64,000 nt of DNA from Vibrio sp. PID17_43 (GTDB lineage: Bacteria; Pseudomonadota; Gammaproteobacteria; Enterobacterales; Vibrionaceae), in contig NZ_LIXM01000008.1 of the NCBI RefSeq assembly GCF_002608565.1, forward strand, positions 100,171 to 164,170, in the 5' to 3' direction. The position numbers and the translations under genes were made by a program. Below are positions 41,487 to 50,824 of the stretch, one piece after another. The stretch's first letter is position 1; the number at the start of each line of letters is the position of its first letter. A model generated the notes under the pieces. That model ran no database searches. It was given only the letters and a program-made list of their open reading frames with translations, and had not been told where the DNA came from.

Positions 41487-42269
41487 ATGAACAAAAAACA
41501 ACTCGAAAGTGGAGAGAAATACGGCACTAGAATTGGTGGATATAACGGCTTTGTAAGGCGACTATTTTGGCCTGGAATGCCCCCAACAGAATGTGTTGAT
41601 GGTTATTTAATGTTTCCATGGGGCACTGGTCCATTTTGGCCAATTTACTGTGATTTTGACACACCTTTTATTACTACGCCTCTATCATTTGGTTCAGAAT
41701 TTCATTCACGAGAGGCAAGCCATTTTGTTGATGTGGTTAGTGAGCTTGCAGATGAGTCGACTGAAAAGGTGATGGCGACGATTGAAAATGTAGCAGTTAT
41801 AGATAAAGAGGAACTTCTTAAATTAAGCGTCATAGAGCTTGCTAAGATCATTTTTGATGCCACTTCGAAAGATATCAAACACCCTCGTATCGACTCAACA
41901 ATGGTCTTTGGTGAATATATTGATTCTATTAACAAAGCTGGAGGAAAATTTGACTCTGCTTTGGCTCTTCGAAGTCTCGCGAAGCAAATGGGCATTTCAA
42001 GAGATACGCTTAGGAAGATGCCTCTTTCAGATATCCCAACCTATATAGATGTCATTGGTAATCAAGATTCAGACACGGGAGTTAGTTATAGAACCGGTAC
42101 CACGGTTTGTGCGGTAAACAGTGCTGGACAGATGACTTGTGGCGTTGTCAATGGTGTTCTAGAGGGGCTAATGTGGGGTGGCGTGATTGGGGGTGTTATC
42201 GGTGGCGCTGTTGGTGCTGCTATTGGTGCTGTAATTGGGGGGTTGCTAAGTTGGCTTTGGGGGGATTGA
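41487..42269 (+). CDS. Orphan protein with a C-terminal glycine-zipper membrane segment
   Basis: This 260-residue product has an AAGGA ribosome site 7-11 nt upstream. The N-terminal ~70 residues are aromatic and Pro/Gly-rich (VRRLFWPGMPPTECVDGYLMFPWGTGPFWPIYCDFD). A helical middle follows (STEKVMATIENVAVIDKEELLKLSVIELAKII; ALALRSLAKQMGISRDTLRKMP). The last ~45 residues are a glycine zipper (GGVIGGVIGGAVGAAIGAVIGGLLSWLWGD). There is no signal peptide. Glycine zippers occur in pore-forming and secreted membrane-active proteins, but I cannot name a family. It lies beside an IS relic, suggesting acquisition by transfer. Confidence 0.8.
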   Translation: MNKKQLESGEKYGTRIGGYNGFVRRLFWPGMPPTECVDGYLMFPWGTGPFWPIYCDFDTPFITTPLSFGSEFHSREASHFVDVVSELADESTEKVMATIENVAVIDKEELLKLSVIELAKIIFDATSKDIKHPRIDSTMVFGEYIDSINKAGGKFDSALALRSLAKQMGISRDTLRKMPLSDIPTYIDVIGNQDSDTGVSYRTGTTVCAVNSAGQMTCGVVNGVLEGLMWGGVIGGVIGGAVGAAIGAVIGGLLSWLWGD

Positions 42270-42272
42270 ACC

Positions 42273-42299
42273 CAAAAGGAGCCACAAGGCTCCTTTTTA
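42273..42299. terminator. Terminator between the orphan gene and the second RND operon
   Basis: AAAGGAGCC and GGCTCCTTT pair around a 4-nt loop, with a T-run on the right and A residues on the left, so it can serve both convergent genes. Confidence 0.85.
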
Positions 42300-42314
42300 G
42301 ATTAAGGGTGTTGA

Positions 42315-45300
42315 TTATACTGTTTCTACCTTCACGCGGAAGAACATCGCATAAAACAACGGGATAACGACCAGTGTCAGAATGGTAGCGAAGAGCAGAC
42401 CAAACATGATGGTCACTGCCATACTCTTAAAGAACGGGTCAATTAGAAGCGGAGCTACGCCCAATATCGTCGTAAACGCACCCAATAGTACGGGACGGGC
42501 ACGGCTCAAGGCAGCATCGATAATGGCGCTATAAGGCGTTTTGCCTTCGCGAATTTCCACATCCGCTTGGTCCACCAATACAATTGCGTTTTTCACCATC
42601 ATACCAATCAGGCTTAAGAAACCGAGGATGGCCATAAATTCAAACGGCGTCTGGAAAATCACCAAGCCGACGGTCACCCCGACAATGGCTAATGGTGCGG
42701 TCAGCCAAATCACCAATGGCTGGCGCAGTGCGTTGAACATAAAGATCACCGAGAGAATCATTGCAGCAAAACCATACGGCGCAGAAATCACCAGACCTTC
42801 ATTAGCATCTTTTGACGCTTTATACTCGCCGTACCACTTCAGCTCATATCCGGCTGGCAGTTCAATCGCTTCGATCTGGCTACGAACTTGATTAAATGCA
42901 TCCGCAGTCAGCACACCCGGCGCAGGATCGGCCTGAACCAAGATAGTTGGCATGCGGTCAATACGGCGCAAGATCGCATCCTGATACACCACATCAACAG
43001 AGTCCACCACCTGACTCACTGGAATAAAAGCACCTGCCGTCGGGCTGAACACTTCGGTATTTTCAATCGCGCGCTGGTGATTACGTTCGCTTTCTGGCGC
43101 GCGCACCACGATCGGGATCAGATCATCACCTTCGCGATACACACCAACATTGCGCCCCGTTAGGGTTTGTGCAATCGATTGGTTGATTTCCTGCGTTGTC
43201 AGGCCATAGCGCTGCGCTTCTTCTGCCGAATAAACCGGGCGAAGCACAGGCACCTGCTGACGCCAGTCATCCTGAACAGCAATTAAATTACTATCTGCCA
43301 GCATGATGGCTTTCGCTTGCTCAGCAAGTTGGCGCAACACAGCACTGTCTGGGCCTTTGAAACCGGCTTCAATCTTTTTACCGCCGCCGCGACCTAGCAT
43401 GAATTTCCACACTTTAATCGACGCATCCGGATATTTTGCTTCCAACTCACCTTGCAGTTCCCCTAGCAGCGGTGCAATTTTGGTATAATCGTCAATATCA
43501 ATCAGCAGCTGACCATAGCTCGGGTTACGGGCTTCTGGCGCATACGTCAGCATAAAACGCAACCCGCCACCACCAATAAAACTGGTGATACTGGTAACGC
43601 CCTCTTTCGCTTTCACATCTTGCTCAATGTTGGCGATCAATGCTTCAGTACGTTTAATGTCTGAACCTTGTGGTAAGTACACATCCACCACAAATTGTGG
43701 TCGTTGAGACTCTGGCATAAAGCCCGGCGGAACAAACTTCACGCCCCAGATAGCAGCAGCCATCATGCCCAGCAATAATGCGCAGCTGATGATTCGATAT
43801 TTCAGAACCCAGGTTAACAGCGCTTTGTAACCACTGATCATACGACCTGGCTTCTGATCGGCGTTAACCGCCTTCACCTTCAGAAAATCGTGGCACAGCA
43901 TTGGGGTTACCGTTACTGCAAACACCCAGCTCAGGAACATTGAATAGAGAATCACCCAAAACAGTGAGCCCGCGTATTCGCCCATATCAGAGGGAGAAAG
44001 ACCAATGGCACTAAACGCACAGATACCGACCACTGTACCGCCGAGCAATGGCCATTTAGTGGCGTTCACCACATCAGAAACCACTTCTTTGCGGTCTGCG
44101 TTCGGATCTTGTTGAAGTCGGACCAATATGCCGTCCGTCACAACAATCGCATTATCCACCAGCATGCCAAGCGCAATGATCAGTGCCCCCAAAGAGATAC
44201 GCTGCATAGCAATGTCTTCAATCAGCATGATGCACAGTGTGCCAGCCACCGTTAACAACAACACAAAGCCGATGATCACGCCGGAACGTACCCCCATAAA
44301 CAGCAGTAGTACTACGAAAACAATCGCTACAGCAGCAATAAGGTTATCGATAAAATTGGCCACGGAAGCGCGCACGGAATCCGACTGCATGGAGATGATG
44401 TTCAGTTCCATGCCAAGTGGACGCTGGTTTTCTAATTCAGCCAAACGTACTTTTACCGCATCACCCATATCAACAACATTACCACCAGATACGTTGGAGA
44501 TACCAAAACCAATCGCACGCTCGCCATTGTAGCGCATCAGCATTGTGGCTGGCGTTTTGTAGCCGCGAGTGATGTCAGCGATGTCACCTAAGCGAAGCAC
44601 GGTATGATTGCTGCCCACGCCGACTTGCAGATTTTTTAGGTCGGCAACAGAATCAATGTTCGAGCTCGGAATAACCGGAATTCGCATGGCATCCGTTTCG
44701 ATGCTGCCAGCCACAGTGACTAAGTTTTGCTTTTGCAGTACCTGGAACACTTTTTCCGCAGACATACCAAACTCAGCCAGACGCTCGCTGGAAATTTCAA
44801 CAAAGATGGTCTCTTGCTGCTCTGCCAACGTCGCGGTTTTGGCAACGCCAGGCACCAAGACGATTTCACGGCGTAGTGAATCCACATAGTCTTGCAGCTG
44901 TTTGTCGCTGTAACCTTCACCCGTTACGGCAAAGAACAGCGCATAAACATCGGCAAAGTCATCATTGACGATAGACGGGCCAGCCCCCGGTGGTAACTGA
45001 CGCTGAGCATCGGTCACTTTACGGCGGAGCTTATCCCACACCTGTTGCAGCTCTGCCGCACTGCCGGCGAACTCCAACTTGATCTCAACCGTCACTTCCG
45101 ACATGCCTTGCATCGAGACGGATTTCACTTCTTTGACTTCCTGCAAAGACTGAACCGCCCCTTCGATCACATCGGTCACCTCGTCTGACACTTCCTGCGC
45201 AGTGGCACCAGAATAAGGCGTCACAATCACCGCCTGACGAATGACAAATTCCGGGTCTTCAAAGCGCCCGAGTTTGAGGTAGCTAATATAGCCACCAATC

Positions 45301-45368
45301 AGCGTCAGGGCGATCAGCACCCACACACTGGTGCGCTTGGCTATGGTATAACGTGCAATGTCCATCAT
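42315..45368 (-). CDS. RND efflux transporter permease (second pump)
   Basis: The 1017-residue RND protein has 12 spans and two porter domains. The TM4 motif is LGMLVDNAIVVTDG: Asp-Asn in place of the Asp-Asp of AcrB, as in other pumps of this shorter subgroup. TM10 has VKNAIVLVDQADVE. The N-terminus (YTIAKRTSVWVLIALTLIGGYISYLKLGRFEDPEF) is also typical of that group. Its start overlaps the adaptor stop (TAATG). It probably exports lipophilic or anionic compounds under control of the divergent TetR protein. Confidence 0.94.
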   Translation of the reverse strand: MMDIARYTIAKRTSVWVLIALTLIGGYISYLKLGRFEDPEFVIRQAVIVTPYSGATAQEVSDEVTDVIEGAVQSLQEVKEVKSVSMQGMSEVTVEIKLEFAGSAAELQQVWDKLRRKVTDAQRQLPPGAGPSIVNDDFADVYALFFAVTGEGYSDKQLQDYVDSLRREIVLVPGVAKTATLAEQQETIFVEISSERLAEFGMSAEKVFQVLQKQNLVTVAGSIETDAMRIPVIPSSNIDSVADLKNLQVGVGSNHTVLRLGDIADITRGYKTPATMLMRYNGERAIGFGISNVSGGNVVDMGDAVKVRLAELENQRPLGMELNIISMQSDSVRASVANFIDNLIAAVAIVFVVLLLFMGVRSGVIIGFVLLLTVAGTLCIMLIEDIAMQRISLGALIIALGMLVDNAIVVTDGILVRLQQDPNADRKEVVSDVVNATKWPLLGGTVVGICAFSAIGLSPSDMGEYAGSLFWVILYSMFLSWVFAVTVTPMLCHDFLKVKAVNADQKPGRMISGYKALLTWVLKYRIISCALLLGMMAAAIWGVKFVPPGFMPESQRPQFVVDVYLPQGSDIKRTEALIANIEQDVKAKEGVTSITSFIGGGGLRFMLTYAPEARNPSYGQLLIDIDDYTKIAPLLGELQGELEAKYPDASIKVWKFMLGRGGGKKIEAGFKGPDSAVLRQLAEQAKAIMLADSNLIAVQDDWRQQVPVLRPVYSAEEAQRYGLTTQEINQSIAQTLTGRNVGVYREGDDLIPIVVRAPESERNHQRAIENTEVFSPTAGAFIPVSQVVDSVDVVYQDAILRRIDRMPTILVQADPAPGVLTADAFNQVRSQIEAIELPAGYELKWYGEYKASKDANEGLVISAPYGFAAMILSVIFMFNALRQPLVIWLTAPLAIVGVTVGLVIFQTPFEFMAILGFLSLIGMMVKNAIVLVDQADVEIREGKTPYSAIIDAALSRARPVLLGAFTTILGVAPLLIDPFFKSMAVTIMFGLLFATILTLVVIPLFYAMFFRVKVETV

Positions 45369-46462
45369 TACGCTCCAGTGCGGTCATCAGTGTAAGGGCG
45401 TACTTCCATGCCCTCTCTCACACTAGAAACGCCTGCAATGATCACTCTTTCACCTTTTGACAGGTGGTCTGTCACTATGATGCGATCCTTGTTAAGTGCA
45501 CCGATCTGGACGTAACGTTTTTGCGCTTTGTTCTCACTATTCACCACCCACACAAATTGTTTGCCTTGGTTATCTGGCACAATCGCGGTCAGTGGAAGCG
45601 TGATTTGCTGCTTCTGAGCCTCGTTCTTGTTGCTCACAGGGATCACTTTTACTGCCATGCCCGGCAATACATGGAACCCATTGAGTTGTTCAAAGCCAAG
45701 AACGACTGGATACGTTTGCGAAACCGAGTCTGGTACGGTTGCAAAGGTACGGAGCGTGACTGGGAATGTTTGTCCAGGAATGGAAGAGATCTCTGCCATT
45801 GCACGTGTGCTGTCGTTACCCGTTAGCATCACTTTATGAGGAATGTGGATCACGACTTCCAAATCGTTGAGATCATGAATAGTCAGTATTGGCGCGTTCG
45901 CTTGCACTTGAACATGATTATCGACCAGTTTGCGTCCCACAATGCCATCAAAAGGGGCATAGATCTGCGTGTACTCAAGCTGACGCTTCGCATCATCCAT
46001 TCGGTTGCGCGCCAAATTGTAGCGTGTGGTGATCGCATCAAGATCGGCTCTTGAAATGGCTTGGCTCTTTTTAAATACCACTTGAGCACGCTCATATTCC
46101 AGCGTGGTATTTTCAAGTTCAAGTTGGGCTGACACCAACGCGTTTTTCGCATCTCTCGCATCTAAAGAAGCGAGTAACTGGCCTTTTTTCACCTCATCGC
46201 CTTCCTTCACCTCGATATTGGTCAATCGACCACCGATTTGGAAAGCGAGATCTGCACGCTCAGCCGCACGTACAATGCCGTTAAAGCTTAAATCTGCAGA
46301 GTGTTGGGTTTGTACAACTTCGGTAAGTGCCGGCTTAATCATCGGGGCGACCAAAGACTGTGTGGCCTCACTGCCACAGCCGCTAAGGCTAAGAGATGAC
46401 ACGAGCAGCGCAGAAATTGCACTCAATTTAAGTATCTTGTGGCCAACTTCAACTACGACCAT
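45368..46462 (-). CDS. RND efflux periplasmic adaptor lipoprotein (second pump)
   Basis: The adaptor starts best at 46462 (MVVVEVGHKILKLSAISALLVSSLSLSGC, lipobox Cys ~29), with a GGAG site 10 nt upstream; a start at 46507 would place 15 residues before it. It has a lipoyl half (ADLAFQIGGRLTNIEVKEGDEVKKGQLLASLD), a helical hairpin, the second lipoyl half (YTQIYAPFDGIVGRKLVDN) and a beta-barrel. The predicted product is 364 residues. It pairs with the RND gene. Confidence 0.93.
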   Translation of the reverse strand: MVVVEVGHKILKLSAISALLVSSLSLSGCGSEATQSLVAPMIKPALTEVVQTQHSADLSFNGIVRAAERADLAFQIGGRLTNIEVKEGDEVKKGQLLASLDARDAKNALVSAQLELENTTLEYERAQVVFKKSQAISRADLDAITTRYNLARNRMDDAKRQLEYTQIYAPFDGIVGRKLVDNHVQVQANAPILTIHDLNDLEVVIHIPHKVMLTGNDSTRAMAEISSIPGQTFPVTLRTFATVPDSVSQTYPVVLGFEQLNGFHVLPGMAVKVIPVSNKNEAQKQQITLPLTAIVPDNQGKQFVWVVNSENKAQKRYVQIGALNKDRIIVTDHLSKGERVIIAGVSSVREGMEVRPYTDDRTGA

Positions 46463-46538
46463 ATTTGCTTCACTCCAAAAACGTGACCGACTATTTGATC
46501 GGTGCACTGTTAAGTAATAATTACGTACAAAAGCAAAA

Positions 46539-46556
46539 GTAAACTTTGGAGTTTAT
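46539..46556. promoter_or_regulatory. TetR operator candidate 1
   Basis: GTAAACT-TTGG-AGTTTAT is a 7-4-7 inverted repeat with one mismatch. It has the same half-sites as the operator 40 bp to the right and lies between the divergent pump and TetR genes. Confidence 0.65.
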
Positions 46557-46578
46557 TTTAAAGGTAATTACGTTAACG

Positions 46579-46596
46579 GTAAACTCAAAAGTTTAC
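46579..46596. promoter_or_regulatory. TetR operator candidate 2
   Basis: GTAAACT-CAAA-AGTTTAC is a perfect 7-4-7 palindrome. Its centre is 40 bp from operator 1, close to four helical turns, so two dimers would bind the same DNA face. Confidence 0.68.
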
Positions 46597-46646
46597 CAAC
46601 TTGTTTTTGTTTGCTAGATTGTGAACGTCTAAGAAAGGAGAACTCC

Positions 46647-47252
46647 ATGACACGCGTAGAAAAAAAACGCCTAGCGATCATCACCGCCGCGAAGGAAGAG
46701 TTCATTCAGCACGGCTTTACTGGAGCAAACATGGATCGTGTGTGTGCATTGGCCGAGGTCTCTAAGCGCACTTTATATCGTCACTTTGAAAGCAAAGAAG
46801 TGCTTTTTGAATCGGTACTTAGCGTGATTAAATCTTCTATCGGTGAGACACACGATTACCCATTTGATGGTGATAAAAGCATCCAAGAACAGCTAACGAC
46901 CATTACCCATAAAGAAGTCGAGATACTTTACAAAAATTATGGTATTCCTTTTACCCGTGTGGTTGTGATCGAGTTTTTGCGCGAACCAGAAATGGCTCAA
47001 CAGATCATTTCTAAGCTTTATCACTCTAAAGCACTAACAACGTGGTTTGAGCTGGCGCAGCAAGCCGGTGCAATTCGAAACATCAATATTGATTTACTTT
47101 CCGACACCTATACGAGCATTTTTAACGGGCTGTTCTTATGGCCACTCGTATTCAATATGCAACCTATGCCAACTGAAACAGAGCTCGATCAGAAGATTTC
47201 GCATTTGGTTTTCGTGATATCAAGTACCTGCGAAGCATCGGCTCAACAATAA
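46647..47252 (+). CDS. TetR family transcriptional regulator of the adjacent RND pump
   Basis: From the ATG at 46647 (AAGGAG site 5-10 nt upstream) the product has 201 residues. The N-terminal TetR helix-turn-helix is clear (RLAIITAAKEEFIQHGFTGANMDRVCALAEVSKRTLYRHFESKEVLFESVL), and the C-terminal part is a ligand-binding helical domain. It is divergent from the pump operon with twin operators between, which points to repression relieved by a pump substrate. An earlier in-frame start at 46611 is less likely. Confidence 0.93.
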   Translation: MTRVEKKRLAIITAAKEEFIQHGFTGANMDRVCALAEVSKRTLYRHFESKEVLFESVLSVIKSSIGETHDYPFDGDKSIQEQLTTITHKEVEILYKNYGIPFTRVVVIEFLREPEMAQQIISKLYHSKALTTWFELAQQAGAIRNINIDLLSDTYTSIFNGLFLWPLVFNMQPMPTETELDQKISHLVFVISSTCEASAQQ

Positions 47253-47263
47253 GAAACGCCCTC

Positions 47264-47758
47264 TCAGAAAACAGATTCTTCAAATAACTGTGACACCTGC
47301 TGGATCAGTGCATCAATCTGGTCCAACGCGACATTGCCATAACCCAACACGACACCATGCCAATCACGCGTCTGAAAATCAGGATGCTCATAATAACTCA
47401 TTGGGCGGAGCACGATACCTAGAGCTTCGGCCCGCTTTGTCCATTCATGTTCATCGATTCCCTGTTGCCATTTTAGTGTGATGTGAAGCCCAGCAGCTTG
47501 GCTAATGACACTCACTCTGGCTGGCAAATATTTCTCGATAGCCAAGCTCATCTGCTCATGCTTTGTTTTGTATAAGCGGCGCATCTTACGAATATGACGA
47601 AGCAAGCCTCCTTCCGTGATGAATTCCGCTAACGCTTCTTGAGTATGCGTTGGCGAATCACCACATAGCGCATCCTTAACCACAAGACTATCTTCGACTA
47701 AAGACTCCGGCACAACGAGATAGCCTAACCGCAAGCCGTTAAACATCACTTTATTGAG
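47264..47758 (-). pseudogene. MocR-type regulator (PLP aminotransferase-like domain), C-terminal remnant
   Basis: Homology begins abruptly at LNKVMFNGLRLGYLVVPESLV, which corresponds to the segment just after the PLP-lysine in aminotransferase-fold MocR/PdxR regulators. It runs to a normal C-terminus. The winged-helix DNA-binding domain and the PLP-binding lysine region are missing. The frame meets a stop just upstream, at the junction with the neighbouring truncated gene, so no functional protein is expected. Confidence 0.75.
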
Positions 47759-48031
47759 CGAATTGCACTAGGCAGAACGCAGGAAATTCGCTTGAGTAAT
47801 GAAAAAGAGCTCAAAGCGACCATGCTACTTCGCATCCCACTGACCGAAGCCTCTGTGAAAATCAGTCACTTTGGCGTGAGTGATGAGGCTCAAGATATGG
47901 ATATTCCCGTTTGGGCAGGTGTTTTGCCTTATCGAACAGTGGTAGGGCCGCTTCAAGCTTGTGAGGATCTTTATGAAGGGATTGAAGAGCCTGACTACCG
48001 TAGTGCCTACCCGAATCGCTGGCAAAAATAG
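47759..48031 (+). pseudogene. Pyridoxamine-phosphate oxidase-like flavoprotein, C-terminal remnant
   Basis: The frame is open from the junction (RIALGRTQEIRLSNEKELKAT) and reads ATMLLRIPLTEASVKISHFGVSDEAQDMDIPVWAGVLPYRTVVG. This matches the C-terminal part of pyridoxamine 5'-phosphate oxidase-family FMN-binding proteins. About the first half of the protein, including the FMN-binding strands, is missing. Such genes often lie divergent to MocR regulators; here both have lost their 5' ends at the same point. Confidence 0.7.
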
Positions 48032-48064
48032 GAGCCGATGCCCCTGCTACTTCGTTCTATTAGC

Positions 48065-49066
48065 TCAACATTCAAAACGCAGTGAATACTCTTTTGGCGT
48101 CACGCCGCGGTGCTTTTTAAACATTCGATTGAAACTGGCCACATTGCTGTATCCAAGCATTTGAGAGATAGCTAGCACACTGTTGCCCTTTCTTAATTGC
48201 TCTGCTGCGACGTTGCTTAATACATACCCTGAAACGGTCGAGAAATTTAGCCCAAGCTTGTGCAATCGACGCTGAAACTGCTGCTCTGAAAGCCCAAATA
48301 GCATCGATACTTGCTCTAATGTGGGTAACCCGTAATGGCGGCTATAATTCACCACTTCATAAATGATTTTAAGCTCATCCTCTGGGTCCGGCATGTTGAG
48401 CAGATCATCTAAATCGGAAAAACTCATCGCAAGGCGGTTCTCTTGACGATGCGTCACCTGCTTTGAAGCAAGACGATCGTCACTATGAATCCAGATCTCC
48501 GTTCTAGGTTGACTCCACATCACCTCACACCCAAAGTACGCTTTGTATAATGCGTGGTTCTTTCTTGAGCCCGAAATCATCACTCGCAATGGTGCATAAT
48601 CTTGGCCAAGAAACGCCCGCAATACCTTTATCATAAAAGTGGCGCAGCGGATGCTATCATGCACTTTGCCCGATGCATCGACAAAAGGATTGTGATAAGT
48701 CCATTTAACGATATTCCCAGATTGCGCCCCGGCAAAAAACGCACCGGATTGCAAATTACTCACCCCATAATTCACGCGGCGAATCGTGCTGGATAAATCG
48801 TTCCCCGAAAACAGCCAACGCCCTATAGGCCCGAGCGTTTGAAGATCGACCTCCCGACTTAAATTTAATATCACATCAGCGTCACCACTCCGTGATTCTA
48901 GGTTTCGATACCACTCATTGACAGCAGGGATCGGAACCAAAGTCATTGGATTATGAAAAACAGAAGCCGGGATCCCAAGGTCTTCTGACTGCAATTTATA
49001 CTTAAATAACGCGAGGTTATGAATATTTAGGATGCCCATCGCGCGAATAAATCGAACTGTTTCCAC
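48065..49066 (-). CDS. AraC family transcriptional regulator
   Basis: The 333-residue protein has an N-terminal arabinose-binding-like domain and a C-terminal AraC/XylS double helix-turn-helix (LPTLEQVSMLFGLSEQQFQRRLHKLGLNF ... GNSVLAISQMLGYSNVASFNRMFKKHRGVTPKEY). It is divergent from the DUF3302/HlyD pair, which may be its target. The effector is unknown. Confidence 0.93.
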   Translation of the reverse strand: METVRFIRAMGILNIHNLALFKYKLQSEDLGIPASVFHNPMTLVPIPAVNEWYRNLESRSGDADVILNLSREVDLQTLGPIGRWLFSGNDLSSTIRRVNYGVSNLQSGAFFAGAQSGNIVKWTYHNPFVDASGKVHDSIRCATFMIKVLRAFLGQDYAPLRVMISGSRKNHALYKAYFGCEVMWSQPRTEIWIHSDDRLASKQVTHRQENRLAMSFSDLDDLLNMPDPEDELKIIYEVVNYSRHYGLPTLEQVSMLFGLSEQQFQRRLHKLGLNFSTVSGYVLSNVAAEQLRKGNSVLAISQMLGYSNVASFNRMFKKHRGVTPKEYSLRFEC

Positions 49067-49173
49067 TACTAATCACATCAAATATAGCCAACAATTGATT
49101 GAATTTGTCACAAACAATCATCCTTTTCAATAAGTAAACACAATACGCCCCATATATCTTAGAGGAGCAGTTT

Positions 49174-49500
49174 ATGAGTTTACTCAGTGTCCCATTTGTC
49201 GGAACAGGCGCAGACACCGCTTTGCATGTTGTTGCGGCCGTCGTATTAATCGCCAGTGTTGCTGGTGCGTGTTACGGCTTTTGGAAAATCCATGAATTAC
49301 CAATCAATAAAGCACACAGTAAAGATCACCATCAGATAGGGCTCATCACCGCCCTCACCTGGATAGGGTTCGTCTGGCACTGGGTTTGGGTGCTCGCGGT
49401 GATCTTTGCCTTCGTTGATATGGAAAAAGCCATTCTCAATCTGCGTGATACATGGAGAAGTAAACCGCAATCAGAAACACTGCCACAAGAGGAGGCATAA
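49174..49500 (+). CDS. DUF3302 family inner-membrane protein (YiaW-like)
   Basis: The 108-residue protein has two spans (~17-38 and ~56-80) and the pattern GFWKIHELPINKAHSKDHHQIGLITALTWIGFVWHWVWVLAVIFAF, typical of YiaW/DUF3302. Its TAA overlaps the ATG of the HlyD-type gene (TAATG at 49498-49502), as in the E. coli yiaW-yiaV pair. It may be a membrane partner of the adaptor. Confidence 0.9.
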   Translation: MSLLSVPFVGTGADTALHVVAAVVLIASVAGACYGFWKIHELPINKAHSKDHHQIGLITALTWIGFVWHWVWVLAVIFAFVDMEKAILNLRDTWRSKPQSETLPQEEA

Positions 49501-50723
49501 TGTTAGAAGGTTTAGCGGTTTGGGCACTGTTTATCTACTTGCTTCGCCTTGTTGGCATGCCTTGGAACAAAGCAACGAAGTCATTTGCTTACCTTGGTGG
49601 GGTCGGTTGGTTGATGTTTGTGTGGGTAGGTTTGATCAACTTTACGCCAATGGATCTCTCTGGTGGTTCTGTGGTGCAGTCTCCTCATATTCAACTTCGC
49701 CCCGATTCAACCAACGTCAGAGGCAAAGTCGACCACATTTATATCAAGCCTAACCAACAAGTTGAGCAAGGTCAGCTCATCTACGAACTCGACCCTACGC
49801 AATATGAAATCGCATTTAATCAAGCGAAAGTCTCTGCCGATGTGGCAGAAGTCGCGCTTGAAACGGCACAAGGCGATATTTCGATTGAAGAAGCGAATCA
49901 CGAAGCGTTGGTGCAAGACCTTGAAACATCAAAAAGCCAGTTAGCTGCAGCGCAAGTTGATTTCAAATTGCAAAAGAAGATGTTAGACCGTTACGTTGAA
50001 CAAAACCGCGTGGTGCAAAACACCATTACGGAAAGTGACATCGACAAACAATCGAGCGCAGTGGACATGGCGCGCCACAATGTGTTGACACTTGAGTCAC
50101 AAATCAAGAAGAAGCAAGTGGATATCTCACGGGCAAAACTTGCTATTGATAAAGCCGAACTTGCGGTCGAAACCAAACGAGCAGAACTTCGCCAAGCACA
50201 AGAGCAAATCGCCAAAGCGCAGTGGGATCTCAACAGCACAAAAGTGCACGCCCCTGCCGATGGGTTTGTCACCAACTTTATTTTACGAGAAGGCCAGCGT
50301 GTCTCAGTCGCGCCTCGTATCAATATGTACACCAACGAAAAGTACGTACTGATGCGCGTGAACCACCAAGCCATTCGCAATATCAAACCGGGTCAACCGA
50401 CTGAGTTCGCCTCATCGGTATATCCTGGTAAGATCTTCGCCGCAACGGTTGAGGGTATCGTTGAAGCAACCGGTGAATCACAAGGCAACCTGTTAGGCTT
50501 AGACGATTCGGTAAGAGCAACAACGGGTAAAAACTTACAGAATAAACATCACTTTGTTCGCCTAAAAATTGATGAACCTGAAGGCTATGACATTCCAGTT
50601 GGTTCTGTTGGTCTTGCGTGGGTAAGCGGTGAAAAGCCAATTGGTTTCCTTGCCTTCCTAGATGCAATTCGGGGCATTATCATCCGAATGAAGTCTCAGT
50701 TGTACTTCTTCTACTCTATCTAA
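49500..50723 (+). CDS. HlyD family secretion/efflux adaptor (YiaV-like)
   Basis: The 407-residue protein has two N-terminal spans (~4-22, ~30-50), a split lipoyl domain (SPHIQLRPDSTNVRGKVDHIYIKPNQQVEQGQLIYELD ... STKVHAPADGFVTNFILREGQRVSVAP) and a long alpha-helical hairpin (~95-235) between them. It resembles EmrA/YiaV/AaeA adaptors that work with small-molecule exporters. No transporter gene is next to it other than the DUF3302 protein. Confidence 0.92.
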   Translation: MLEGLAVWALFIYLLRLVGMPWNKATKSFAYLGGVGWLMFVWVGLINFTPMDLSGGSVVQSPHIQLRPDSTNVRGKVDHIYIKPNQQVEQGQLIYELDPTQYEIAFNQAKVSADVAEVALETAQGDISIEEANHEALVQDLETSKSQLAAAQVDFKLQKKMLDRYVEQNRVVQNTITESDIDKQSSAVDMARHNVLTLESQIKKKQVDISRAKLAIDKAELAVETKRAELRQAQEQIAKAQWDLNSTKVHAPADGFVTNFILREGQRVSVAPRINMYTNEKYVLMRVNHQAIRNIKPGQPTEFASSVYPGKIFAATVEGIVEATGESQGNLLGLDDSVRATTGKNLQNKHHFVRLKIDEPEGYDIPVGSVGLAWVSGEKPIGFLAFLDAIRGIIIRMKSQLYFFYSI

Positions 50724-50824
50724 ACGCCCAAACCGCCAGTTTCGCTGGCGGTTTTCTTGTCATTTGTATCCAAGCACGTACTGTCCCCGTATAACAAATA
50801 GTTAGTAAATATTGGAGCAGACTC

